Of a stretch of DNA of 10,329 nt, positions 1-7,224 are shown one piece after another. Within the stretch, counting starts at the first letter, position 1, and the number at the start of each line of letters is the position of its first letter. The stretch spans positions 1 to 10,329 of the forward strand of contig JAOPWI010000389.1 of the NCBI GenBank assembly GCA_025965755.1, in the 5' to 3' direction. The notes under the pieces were generated by a model. That model was not told where the DNA came from, did not search any database, and saw nothing but the letters and a program-made list of their open reading frames with translations. The translations under genes and the position numbers were made by a program. This DNA is from Frankiales bacterium. GTDB taxonomy: Bacteria > Actinomycetota > Actinomycetes > Mycobacteriales > SCTD01.

Positions 1-631
1 AGAGGGAGCGAAGTACCTCACGCGCGGGCTGCTGGAGGCGGAGTTCGACGTCTCCTACGCCTACGAACCGCTCCATGCCGACCTCGGGCACGCCTTTCTC
101 AACTCGGCGCTCTTCCTGGACTGGGACCGCACCGGATTCGAGTACCCGGTCGTGCCCTTCCAAGTCAACTGCTACGGCAGCCGGGTCATCTGCCAGAAGG
201 GCTACAAGGAGAGCCTCGAGAACCCCGTGCCGGAAGACCAGTTGGACCCCCCCGCCCCTTCACCGAAGCGGTGCTTCGACCTGGGTGCCGCCGCGGTGCG
301 GGTGCTGCGGGACAGTCCCTGGCGGGTGGCGGTCGTCGCCTCCTCCAGTTGGTCGCATGCCTTCCTGACGCGCAAGAACTACTTCCTCCATCCGGCCCAC
401 GAGGCCGACCGCCGGCTGTTCCGGGCGCTCGAGGAGGGCGACTACGCGACGTGGCGCGACACCCCGCTCGCCGAGATCGAGGAGAACGGTCAGCAGGAGC
501 TCCTCAACTGGTTCTGCCTCATGGGCGCGATGGCCGAGTTGGGGCGCGACACGCCAGACCACGCGGAGTTCATCGAGTCCAGCATCATGAATTCCAACAA
601 GGTCATCGCCGTCTACCGGCCGCCGTCATGA
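1..631 (+). CDS. Class III extradiol (LigB/DODA-type) ring-cleavage dioxygenase, 3' part
   Basis: Partial gene: it is open from the left edge (first full codon at base 2) to the TGA at 629-631, giving 209 visible residues. Family members are usually about 300-340 residues, so roughly the first third, with the N-terminal metal histidines, is missing. Visible hallmarks are a central stretch with FLDWDRTGF and YPVVPFQVNCYG, a SSWSHAFL motif whose histidine (356-358) matches the conserved SH of LigB enzymes, and a C-terminal QQELLNWFCLMGAM segment whose glutamate (497-499) fits the third iron ligand. Known members use Fe(II) and O2 in the cytoplasm to open catechol-type, gallate-type or aminophenol rings next to the hydroxyls. 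The stop overlaps the next start as ATGA, so the two are probably translationally coupled. Family assignment is firm; the substrate is not known, and a dihydroxylated N-heterocycle is a contextual guess. Confidence 0.88.
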   Translation, partial: EGAKYLTRGLLEAEFDVSYAYEPLHADLGHAFLNSALFLDWDRTGFEYPVVPFQVNCYGSRVICQKGYKESLENPVPEDQLDPPAPSPKRCFDLGAAAVRVLRDSPWRVAVVASSSWSHAFLTRKNYFLHPAHEADRRLFRALEEGDYATWRDTPLAEIEENGQQELLNWFCLMGAMAELGRDTPDHAEFIESSIMNSNKVIAVYRPPS

Positions 632-1380
632 CCGGCGCGGCGGCGGTGGCCGCGGCTGCCTCGACCTCGCTCGGTGTGGACGGCAGCGACTCCCCGGACC
701 GCCGGTCAGTCCTGCTGGCGGCCCACGCTGTCCTCGCGGCGGAGGGCCATGACGAACTGCATTTCGGACACGTGAGCTGGATCGACCGCGAGGCGGAGTG
801 TGTCTGGCTGAAGCGCGGTGACTACTCCTTCTCGGCCACGGGTCCGGACGACCTCGTGTGTGTGGACCTCAACGGACGACGGCTCTCGGGCGCGGGCCCC
901 CTTCACAGCGAAGTGTGGCTGCATCTGGGCATCTACGCTCAGCGGCCCGATGTCGCCTCCATCGCGCACAGCCATGCCGCTGACCTGGCGGCATATTCCT
1001 CCGTCGGGCCACGCTGGCCGGTCCTGGACCAGTACACCCTCGAGATGAGCCACCGCCTCACTTTCCACGATTCGCCGCGGCTGGTCATCGACGCCGGTCT
1101 CGGGTCCGAGCTGGCCAACAGCCTGGGCGACGGACGGGCGTGCTTTCTCCGCTCACACGGGGCGCTGGTGGCCGATACCTCGATTGAGGCGGCTGTCGTG
1201 GGCATCGTCGAACTGGGCCGAGCGGTCGGCATCATCCGGCGGGCCCGTTCGCTCGGCGACGTGACAGAGATGTCGCCGCAGGAGCGAGAGGCCATGCTCG
1301 AGCGCTTCGTTGCCCGTGCGGACAACCGCATCCGGAATATGTGGGGCCAACTGATGATGGCGCAGACCCGCACCTCTTGA
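628..1380 (+). CDS. Class II aldolase/adducin-family protein (zinc aldolase or decarboxylase)
   Basis: A 250-residue protein, slightly longer than FucA/AraD enzymes (about 215-230) because of an Ala/Ser-rich N-terminal tail of some 25 residues. The zinc site is complete: Glu95 in PLHSEVWLH, His114 and His116 in IAHSHAAD, and His177 in FLRSHGAL. The spacings of 19 and 61 residues equal those of E. coli FucA (E73, H92, H94, H155), so the active site appears intact. The family carries out retro-aldol cleavage of sugar phosphates or of hydroxy-keto acids, or decarboxylation. Beside a ring-cleavage dioxygenase and an aldehyde dehydrogenase, cleavage of a hydroxy-oxo acid formed after ring opening is the more likely role than sugar metabolism. 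The ATG at 628 overlaps the upstream stop by 4 bp, which supports this start. The exact substrate is unknown. Confidence 0.9.
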   Translation: MTGAAAVAAAASTSLGVDGSDSPDRRSVLLAAHAVLAAEGHDELHFGHVSWIDREAECVWLKRGDYSFSATGPDDLVCVDLNGRRLSGAGPLHSEVWLHLGIYAQRPDVASIAHSHAADLAAYSSVGPRWPVLDQYTLEMSHRLTFHDSPRLVIDAGLGSELANSLGDGRACFLRSHGALVADTSIEAAVVGIVELGRAVGIIRRARSLGDVTEMSPQEREAMLERFVARADNRIRNMWGQLMMAQTRTS

Positions 1381-1413
1381 CTTTCCGCCGTAGCTGACAG
1401 GCATGGCGACCAG

Positions 1414-2883
1414 ATGAAGGCAGGTCACGTGGACGCGGTTCCGGGCTACCCGCAGGTTCAGGCGGCGCTATGGATAGGCGGCAAGTCACTTCCCGCCGCC
1501 GACGGGTTTTGTCTCGACGTCGCTGACCCCTCGACAGGGCAGGCGTTCGTCCAGATTGCGGCGGGCGGAGTCGATGAGGCGATCGCGGCCGTCGACGCGG
1601 CCGAGGCTGCGGCGCCCGGCTGGGTCGCCGCGTCGCCGCGAGACCGCGCCGAGGTCCTGCGAAGGGCCTTCGAGCTGATGACCGCTGAGGCCGAGAGACT
1701 CGCCGACGTCATCGTGATGGAGAGCGGAAAGAGTCTGGCGGACGCGCGCGGCGAAGTCGCCTATGCCGCCGAGTTTTTTCGCTGGTTCGCCGAAGAGGCA
1801 GTGCGGATCGACGGGCAGCTGAGCGTGGCCCCGTCTGGACGGCACCGCATCCTGACCTTGCAGCAGCCGGTCGGCATCTCCCTGCTGGTCACGCCGTGGA
1901 ACTTCCCGGCGGCCATGGGAGCTCGCAAGATCGCGCCGGCGCTGGCCGCCGGCTGCACCACCGTCGTGAAGCCCGCGTCCGAGACGCCGCTCACCATGTT
2001 GGTGCTGGCCGACATCCTGGAGCGGGCCGGAGCTCCCGCCGGGGTCGTCAACGTTGTCCCCGCCAGGTCTTCCTCCGCGGTGGTGTCCGCGATGTTGGCC
2101 GACAGGCGTGTGCGCAAGCTGTCGTTCACCGGCTCGACTGGGGTGGGCACGCACCTGCTGGCGGAGGCATCGGGTCGCGTCCTGAACTGCTCGATGGAGC
2201 TCGGTGGCAACGCACCCTTCGTGGTCTTCCCCTCCGCTGACGTCAACGACGCGGTGGCAGGGGCGATGCATGCCAAGATGCGCAACGGTGGCGCGTCATG
2301 CATTGCCGCCAACCGATTCCTCGTGCACGAGGGCATCGCGGAGGAGTTCGCCCGGTGCCTCGCCGCGGCCATGGCGCGCTTGCGCCTCGGCCCCGGATGG
2401 GATCCGGCGAGCGACGTCGGACCGCTGGTCAGCCGGGGGGAACGGGAGCACGTCGCCGGGCTCGTCGAGGCGGCTCTCGACGACGGGGCGCGCGCACGGA
2501 CAGGCGGGGCAGCGCCGGACCGGCCCGGCTGGTACTACGCGCCGACGGTCCTGGACCGCGTTCATCCCGATGCCGCGATCCTGTCCCAGGAGATCTTCGG
2601 ACCGGTCGCGCCGATCGTGACCTTCGCGACCGCCGAGGAGGCTCTCCTCCTGGCGAATAACACCGATTCCGGCCTGGCTGCGTATGTCTACTCAGGTGAC
2701 CTGGCAGAGGCGCTGCGCACGGCGGAGGCACTGGAGGTGGGCATGGTCGGCATCAACCGAGGGCTCATCAGCGAGCCGGCCGCCCCGTTCGGGGGAGTCA
2801 AGGTCAGCGGTCTGGGACGCGAGGGTGGCCACGCCGGCGTCCTGGAGTTCTGCGAGACCAAGTACGTCGCGGTCGACTGGTAG
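1414..2883 (+). CDS. NAD(P)-dependent aldehyde dehydrogenase, succinate-semialdehyde type
   Basis: A 489-residue full-length ALDH-superfamily enzyme that oxidises an aldehyde to an acid with NAD(P)+. Visible motifs in order are TPWNFP, the coenzyme loop FTGSTGVG, the general base Glu262 in MELGGNAPF, the nucleophile Cys296 in NGGASCIAANRF, and EIFGPVAPI near the C-terminus. The Glu-Cys distance of 34 residues equals that of classical ALDHs (E268/C302). The SCIAANR context resembles succinate-semialdehyde dehydrogenases (GabD-like), but related enzymes oxidise hydroxymuconic or other semialdehydes, which would suit this cluster. It begins 33 bp after the aldolase gene. Start choice is uncertain: ATG 1414 has only a weak AGG upstream, while the in-frame GTG 1429 has GAAGG (1416-1420) 8 nt before it, giving a protein 5 residues shorter. 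Confidence 0.93.
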   Translation: MKAGHVDAVPGYPQVQAALWIGGKSLPAADGFCLDVADPSTGQAFVQIAAGGVDEAIAAVDAAEAAAPGWVAASPRDRAEVLRRAFELMTAEAERLADVIVMESGKSLADARGEVAYAAEFFRWFAEEAVRIDGQLSVAPSGRHRILTLQQPVGISLLVTPWNFPAAMGARKIAPALAAGCTTVVKPASETPLTMLVLADILERAGAPAGVVNVVPARSSSAVVSAMLADRRVRKLSFTGSTGVGTHLLAEASGRVLNCSMELGGNAPFVVFPSADVNDAVAGAMHAKMRNGGASCIAANRFLVHEGIAEEFARCLAAAMARLRLGPGWDPASDVGPLVSRGEREHVAGLVEAALDDGARARTGGAAPDRPGWYYAPTVLDRVHPDAAILSQEIFGPVAPIVTFATAEEALLLANNTDSGLAAYVYSGDLAEALRTAEALEVGMVGINRGLISEPAAPFGGVKVSGLGREGGHAGVLEFCETKYVAVDW

Positions 2884-2893
2884 GTCGGTGGCC

Positions 2894-3850
2894 GTGACCT
2901 ACGCACACGAGCGACCGTTCGCCCCCCTCCACGACCGCATCCCGTATCTGCCGGTCGTCGACCGTGACCCGGTGACCTGGCCGGGTGGCGCGCGCGTGGC
3001 GGTATGGGTGGTCCCCAACGTGGAGTACTACGAGTACGTGCCGCCGCAGGCACGTGTCGACCCCTACCCCCGGGTGCCGGCGCCGGACGTCCGGCTGTAC
3101 TCCTACCGCGACTACGGCAACCGGGTGGCCTTCTGGCGGATGCTCGAGGTGCTCGACCGCTACGACGTGCCGTGCACCGCGTCGCTCAACGTGGGGGTGC
3201 TCGATCTTTTCCCAGAGATAGCTGACGCCATGGCCGAGCGCAGCTGGGACCTGATGAGCCACGGCCTGTACAACACGCGCTACCTGACCGGCATGGGACG
3301 CGAGGAGGAACGGGAACTGCTGGAGCTGTGCAACCGCACGCTCGAGCGCCACACGGGCAGACGTTTCAGCGGAATGCTGGGTCCCAACATCACGGGGAAC
3401 TGGCACACGCCCGACCTCATGGCCGAGGTCGGAATGGACTACCACGCAGACTGGGTTCACGACGAACTGCCGTCCCCGCTGCTGGTGGCGAATGGCCGGC
3501 GAATGGTGGCTCTGCCGTACACGTACGAGCTGAACGACGCGCCACTCCTCATGCGGTCCCACGTGGAGGGCGAGGGGTACGCCCGACGCTGCATCGCGCA
3601 GTTCGACCGCCTGTACCGAGAGAGTCTGGAGCGACCCGGCGCCGGCAGGCTCATGTGCCTCGTGGTGCATCCGTTCACGATCGGTCAGCCGCACCGCATC
3701 GGCCACTTCGCGCGCGTCCTGGAGCACATGCGCGGGCACGATGGCGTGTATTTCGCCACGGCTACTCAGATCGTCGCGCACTATCTGGAGCACCATTACG
3801 CGCGGGACCTCGCGGCCTCGACGGGGGGCGAACGTGCCACCGGCGAGTGA
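2894..3850 (+). CDS. Polysaccharide-deacetylase-fold hydrolase, PuuE/cyclic-imidase-like
   Basis: A 318-residue protein of the NodB/polysaccharide-deacetylase fold. The canonical DD of carbohydrate esterases (motif 1) is replaced by PNVEYYE (Asn42, Glu44), which recalls the NYEEG of the allantoinase PuuE and of cyclic imide hydrolases. Motif 2 is present as LMSHGLYN (His123), and a C-terminal VVHPFTIG carries His259. No signal peptide or membrane segment is seen, so the protein is cytoplasmic and cell-wall deacetylation is unlikely. Opening of a cyclic C-N bond (imide, lactam or hydantoin-like ring) is the preferred inference. The frame is open further upstream, but that part is a shadow of the ALDH gene. 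GTG 2894 is chosen because AGGT at 2882-2885 lies 8 nt before it; GTG 2888 is possible but too close to that site. It follows the ALDH stop by 10 bp and overlaps the next gene by 17 bp. Confidence 0.85.
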   Translation: MTYAHERPFAPLHDRIPYLPVVDRDPVTWPGGARVAVWVVPNVEYYEYVPPQARVDPYPRVPAPDVRLYSYRDYGNRVAFWRMLEVLDRYDVPCTASLNVGVLDLFPEIADAMAERSWDLMSHGLYNTRYLTGMGREEERELLELCNRTLERHTGRRFSGMLGPNITGNWHTPDLMAEVGMDYHADWVHDELPSPLLVANGRRMVALPYTYELNDAPLLMRSHVEGEGYARRCIAQFDRLYRESLERPGAGRLMCLVVHPFTIGQPHRIGHFARVLEHMRGHDGVYFATATQIVAHYLEHHYARDLAASTGGERATGE

Positions 3851-4739
3851 GCGGGGTGACGCGACCGCCACGCCGCCCCCCTGGTACGCATGGAGTCCCG
3901 CGTCCCTGCGACCGCGAGCGGCCTGGCCAGCTGGCGCGGCTGTCGCGGTCAGCGTGGTGATCGACCTCAGAGCCGTGGAGTGGGAGGGACCTGGGTCCGA
4001 GGTCCTGGTGCCGCCGACCGGAGGCCGTGGACTCGGCCCGTACCCCGACGTCCCCAGGATCTCGCACCGAGAATTCGGCCACCGGACGGGGATGTTCCGG
4101 CTGCTCGACGTCCTTGAGAGCAGCGGCATTCTGCCTGCGGTCGTTGTCGACGTCCTGACCGCCGAGCATTACCCGGCGCTGATGAACCACGTGCTCCCCC
4201 GAGCGGGGGAGATACTCGCGGGTGGCCTCAGCGCCAGCCGGGCAATCTCCAGCGCAATGAGCGCCGACGAAGAGGTGCACTACATCGGCGCGACGTTGGA
4301 ACGGCTGGCTGCGGTCCTGGGCGCCGTTCCGGCGGGATGGCTGGGGCCGGAGCACTCGGAATCCACGCGAACCCCTGGGCTGCTGGCAGCCGCGGGGATG
4401 CGCTACGTCGCGGACTGGGGCAATGACGAGCATCCCTATCCGATGAGCGGCGCCGGTCCGCTGTGGAGCTTTCCGCTGTCCTGGGAGCTGAGCGACGTCA
4501 ACGCCATGTTCCACCGGCAGGTCGGACCAGAAACGTACGCACGGGGTCTGGTCGAGGCGTTCGACTGGATGGTCGCCGAGAACGCGGCGGCGGCACCGGT
4601 GCTCGGGCTTCACCTCCACCCGTGGGTCAGCGGACAGGCATTTCGCGCCGACGCGCTGGAGTCGGCTCTACGTCATCTGGCCAGCCACGACGCCGCCTGG
4701 CTGGCCAGCCCCGGTGAGGTCGTGGAGTGGTGTCGATGA
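3834..4739 (+). CDS. Second polysaccharide-deacetylase-fold protein, paralogue lacking the motif-2 histidine
   Basis: A 301-residue protein collinear with its upstream neighbour. Shared elements include the PFTYEL/SWELSD-type segment (LPYTYELND upstream, FPLSWELSD here), the LGP box, the ADW segment and a C-terminal HPx motif (HLHPWVSG, His262). Two functional positions differ. Motif 1 is VIDLRAVEWE, and the SHG of motif 2 is AGG (Ala129-Gly130-Gly131) in an otherwise alignable stretch, so the expected metal or catalytic histidine is absent. It may work on a different substrate, or act as a non-catalytic partner of the first protein. GTG 3834 is taken as start because a G-rich stretch (3823-3828) lies just upstream; no in-frame ATG occurs before the conserved core. 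The start lies inside the preceding gene (17 bp overlap), and the stop overlaps the next ATG as ATGA. Family is confident, function is not. Confidence 0.8.
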   Translation: MPPASERGDATATPPPWYAWSPASLRPRAAWPAGAAVAVSVVIDLRAVEWEGPGSEVLVPPTGGRGLGPYPDVPRISHREFGHRTGMFRLLDVLESSGILPAVVVDVLTAEHYPALMNHVLPRAGEILAGGLSASRAISSAMSADEEVHYIGATLERLAAVLGAVPAGWLGPEHSESTRTPGLLAAAGMRYVADWGNDEHPYPMSGAGPLWSFPLSWELSDVNAMFHRQVGPETYARGLVEAFDWMVAENAAAAPVLGLHLHPWVSGQAFRADALESALRHLASHDAAWLASPGEVVEWCR

Positions 4740-5758
4740 CGACCGACGTACGGCCGCGGATCGCTCTGGTGATCGCCGGCGGCACCATCGACTCGCTGGG
4801 CGCCACTCGCCTGGACCTCGCCGGCTATCCCGAGGCCGCGAGCCGGCTGAGCCCGGGCCGGCTGCTGTCCGACGTGCCTGAGCTGTCGGAGATCTGCGAC
4901 GTGCGGGAGATTCCGTTCCGGCGCCTGAGCAGCTACGCCCTCACTCCCCAGGACTGGCTGGAGCTTGCCGGCATCATCGACGCGGTGCTCCTCGACGAGG
5001 CGTACGACGGGGTCGTGATCACCCACGGCACCAACACCCTGGAGGAGACCGCCTACTTCCTCGACCTCACCACCCGCTCGCCGAAGCCGATCGTCCTCGT
5101 CGGTGCCATGCGGCCGGCATCCGCGCTGGGCGCCGACGGGTACCTGAACCTCTTTCGCGCGGTGCAGGTCGCCTCGTCGCCAGCAGCACGCGACCTGGGA
5201 GTCCTGGTGGTCATGAACGATGCCATCTATGCGGCTCGGGACGTCACGAAGACGGCGACCTTCCGCATCAACGCCTTTCAGGCGCCCGACCTCGGACCGC
5301 TCGGTTACGCCGACGCGGACGGCGAGGTGGTGATCTATCACCGCCGACCGCGCGCTGCCGGGTCGGCCAGCTTCTGCCTGGCCGGTCTGGACAACCTGCC
5401 CAGGGTGGACGTGGTGATGTCCTATGTCGGGGCCGACGGCACGTTCATCGACGCGGCGACTGCTGCCGGGACCAGGGGCATCGTCAGCGCGGGGACCGGC
5501 GCGGGCCGGGTCACGCCGCTGGAGGAAGAGGCGTTCATGCGTGCCAGCGCGGCCGGAGTTGTTCTGTGCCAGAGCAGCCGCGTCGGCTCCGGCCGGGTGC
5601 CCGCACCGCCTCCGGCAAAACGAGCGACATGGGTGGCCGCCGACAACCTGCGCCCTTGGAAGGCGCGCATTCTCCTGTCGCTGGCGCTCACCCAGACGAG
5701 CGATGTGGCGGAGGTCGGTGCGCTGTTCGCGCTGCACGTGCCTTCGGAAGGGGCCTGA
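4736..5758 (+). CDS. L-asparaginase-fold amidohydrolase with Asp-to-Asn change in the THGTDT motif
   Basis: A 340-residue cytoplasmic protein (no signal peptide) of the bacterial type I/II asparaginase family, which hydrolyses side-chain amides to acid and ammonia through a threonine nucleophile. The first threonine is Thr17 in IAGGTIDS. The second motif reads THGTNTLEETAYFLDL with Thr99, and Lys172 lies in DVTKTAT; the Thr99-Lys172 spacing of 73 matches T89-K162 of E. coli AnsB. The residue after Thr99 is Asn100 (AAC at 5033-5035), where classical asparaginases have Asp, the residue that helps bind the substrate and its alpha-amino group. This suggests an amide substrate other than asparagine, possibly a half-amide such as maleamate or succinamate released by the neighbouring hydrolases. 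ATG 4736 is taken as start because it overlaps the previous stop (ATGA); GTG 4727 is an in-frame alternative. Confidence 0.9.
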   Translation: MTTDVRPRIALVIAGGTIDSLGATRLDLAGYPEAASRLSPGRLLSDVPELSEICDVREIPFRRLSSYALTPQDWLELAGIIDAVLLDEAYDGVVITHGTNTLEETAYFLDLTTRSPKPIVLVGAMRPASALGADGYLNLFRAVQVASSPAARDLGVLVVMNDAIYAARDVTKTATFRINAFQAPDLGPLGYADADGEVVIYHRRPRAAGSASFCLAGLDNLPRVDVVMSYVGADGTFIDAATAAGTRGIVSAGTGAGRVTPLEEEAFMRASAAGVVLCQSSRVGSGRVPAPPPAKRATWVAADNLRPWKARILLSLALTQTSDVAEVGALFALHVPSEGA

Positions 5759-5807
5759 CCGGAGTACGTCGCGCCATCGACCAGCAGGGCACGGACGAGG
5801 TCACCAC

Positions 5808-5816
5808 GAGAGGAAG
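5808..5816 (+). promoter_or_regulatory. Purine-rich ribosome binding site for the transporter gene
   Basis: GAGAGGAAG lies in the 67-bp gap after the amidohydrolase gene. It stands 11 nt (counted from GAGGA) before GTG 5826 and is the only good Shine-Dalgarno match near the transporter start. It decides in favour of GTG 5826, since there is no in-frame ATG or GTG between the preceding stop and this point. Confidence 0.55.
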
Positions 5817-5825
5817 CGGGCGCTA

Positions 5826-6953
5826 GTGCGAGGCAGCCGGCTGCCGCTCGTCTCCGCGGTCCTGTTCTCCTTCTCCCTGGGCATGGCCGCCCTCACCACG
5901 CCGATCCTGGCCGTGCGAGCCGGGTACTCAGTCGGAGCCGTAGGGCTACTGATCACCCTGTCCGCGCTGGCCCAGATGGTCGTGCGGATGGGACTGAACA
6001 CAGCGTTGCGACTGTGGTCGGACTGGACGCTGGTCGCGGGGGCGGCGGCGCTGCTGGCCGCAAGTTGTGGAGCGCTCGCCGTTTCGCCGGCACTGACGTC
6101 GTTTGTGCTCTCGCAGATCCTCCTCGGCGCCGCTCGAGCATGTTTCTGGACGGGCATCCAAACGCACGTGGTCCGGGGTTCGGGTTCGACGCTCAAGCCG
6201 CTCGCGGTGACGAACTTGGCCGGCTCGGTCGGACAGGCGTGCGGCCCGCTCCTTGCCGGGGTGATGGTGGAGCGCTCCGCCGCGCTCGCCATGGCCGCGG
6301 CCGCGGCGGTCGCCCTCGTCGGGCTTGTTCCGGCCAGCCGGCTGCCGCGGCTCCCGCCGTTTCTCCCGGTGAGCGACGGGGCGCCTGGAGGCATCTGGCG
6401 CCAGCCGGCGGTCGCTGCTGGCTGCTGGGCAAGCTACGCAGTGGGTGGCTGGCGCGGCCTGCTCAGCTCGTACGTGCCGGTGGTGCTCGACGCCGCAGAC
6501 CACTCCGCGGGAATGATCGGCGTCCTCATGTTCATGGCCAACACAGCGGCGATCGTCGGCATCGGCGCGGTGGCGCGGCTACCCAACGAGCTGGTGCGCC
6601 TCACCTACGCGGCAGCCAGTCTCTTCGTGGGCGGCGGTGTGGCGGCCGCGGCACTGCTGCCGCACAGCGCAGCGGTGGTTGGCCTGTCCCTGTGCCTGTC
6701 CGGCATCTCCGCCGGGAGCTTGCAGAGCTTGGGGCCGGCGATGGCCACGCAAGGGGTGCGACCGGAGGAACGCGGTCAGGCAATCGTCGCTGTGGGAACC
6801 GCTCGCGCCGGGGCCCAGTTCGCGGCTCCCTTCGCGGCGGTGGCTCTCGTGAGCGCCTTTCCCCTGGGAGCCGCGGTCGCTGTCGTAGGGCTCCTGCTCG
6901 CTCTGCCCGTGCTCTGGTCCGGCAAGGCAGCGGCCGCCAGGAAGGCCGGTTGA
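5826..6953 (+). CDS. Major facilitator superfamily (MFS) transporter
   Basis: A 375-residue, strongly hydrophobic integral membrane protein with about 11-12 predicted helices. The first is LPLVSAVLFSFSLGMAAL close to the N-terminus; a polar loop near residues 175-195 (PRLPPFLPVSDGAPG region) separates two halves of five to six helices each. The chain is short for an MFS protein (usually 390-450) because the loops and tails are short. Small-residue-rich helices and a LAGSVGQACGPLLAG segment at the end of the first half are typical of MFS permeases. As the last gene of the catabolic cluster it probably imports the substrate or exports an intermediate by proton-coupled transport. The direction and substrate cannot be told from sequence. 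The start is GTG 5826, backed by the purine-rich site upstream. A hairpin 30 nt after the stop may terminate the transcript. Confidence 0.85.
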   Translation: MRGSRLPLVSAVLFSFSLGMAALTTPILAVRAGYSVGAVGLLITLSALAQMVVRMGLNTALRLWSDWTLVAGAAALLAASCGALAVSPALTSFVLSQILLGAARACFWTGIQTHVVRGSGSTLKPLAVTNLAGSVGQACGPLLAGVMVERSAALAMAAAAAVALVGLVPASRLPRLPPFLPVSDGAPGGIWRQPAVAAGCWASYAVGGWRGLLSSYVPVVLDAADHSAGMIGVLMFMANTAAIVGIGAVARLPNELVRLTYAAASLFVGGGVAAAALLPHSAAVVGLSLCLSGISAGSLQSLGPAMATQGVRPEERGQAIVAVGTARAGAQFAAPFAAVALVSAFPLGAAVAVVGLLLALPVLWSGKAAAARKAG

Positions 6954-6983
6954 CCGGTGCGCCACGTGGACGCCCGCCTGCCT

Positions 6984-7002
6984 TCGCCACGGGTGGTGGC
7001 GA
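6984..7002 (+). terminator. Candidate hairpin terminator after the transporter gene
   Basis: TCGCCAC-GGGTG-GTGGCGA forms a perfect 7-bp stem with a 5-nt loop, 30 nt downstream of the transporter stop. There is no strong T tract after it, which is common in high-GC actinobacteria. It is well placed to end the catabolic operon, but with only seven pairs chance cannot be excluded. Confidence 0.45.
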
Positions 7003-7005
7003 CTC

Positions 7006-7064
7006 GTTCCCTATGACCGTTCGGTTCCCTTTCGCGGGCACTGATCCCATGACCGCTGTTCCCT
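7006..7064 (+). repeat. Imperfect direct repeat built of GTTCCCT and ATGACCG units
   Basis: GTTCCCT occurs at 7006-7012, 7024-7030 and 7058-7064, and ATGACCG at 7013-7019 and 7049-7055. The composite unit ATGACCG(TTCG)GTTCCCT at 7013-7030 therefore recurs as ATGACCG(CT)GTTCCCT at 7049-7064, start to start 36 bp. It sits in the gene-poor stretch between the catabolic cluster and the following genes. It could be a pair of binding sites or a trace of a duplication; nothing identifies it further. Confidence 0.5.
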
Positions 7065-7224
7065 GCGCACACCGGAGGGCCCGCGCGAGGAGAACCAGCT
7101 GGATGGCAACGGGCAGGTCTGTGGCCAGACACCGGCGGCCGGCACGCGGATCGCCGGCCCGGCTGAGGACTGGGAAGGCAAGATCAACTTTGGCGCGGTG
7201 AAGCTCAACGAGCGCTGCCCGTAG
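7045..7224 (+). pseudogene. 3' remnant of an unidentified coding sequence, no start codon
   Basis: The frame ending at TAG 7222-7224 is open back to a TGA at 7042-7044 but has no ATG, GTG or TTG near its beginning; the only GTG lies some nine codons before the stop. The translation looks protein-like, including NQLDGNGQVCGQTPAAGT and EGKINFGAVKLNERCP with two cysteines. From codon 7063 to the stop I count 7 A/T-ending codons in 53, the bias expected of a real gene here. A perfect inverted repeat starts at the first base after the stop. I read it as the surviving C-terminal end of a gene whose 5' part was lost or frameshifted. The N-D-G-N-G-Q-V-C pattern loosely recalls small secreted actinobacterial proteins, but I cannot name a family. 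Confidence 0.4.

Noticed and set aside
2684..2893. Upstream extension of the first deacetylase-fold gene
   Set aside because: The added 70 residues are Arg/Ser/Trp-rich and overlap the functional C-terminus of the ALDH in another frame; GTG 2894 or 2888 gives a normal family length.
2804..4129. Long open frame of 441 codons on the minus strand
   Set aside because: It lies opposite the ALDH and the two deacetylase-fold genes, which have clear motifs; the product is Arg/His/Pro/Val-rich without domains, a usual shadow frame in GC-rich DNA.
4673..5737. Minus-strand open frame of 354 codons
   Set aside because: It is antisense to the asparaginase-fold gene and shows no protein-family signal.
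6962..6969. CCACGTGG palindrome as an operator
   Set aside because: An 8-bp palindrome alone, right after a stop codon and with no promoter nearby, is too little to call a regulatory site.
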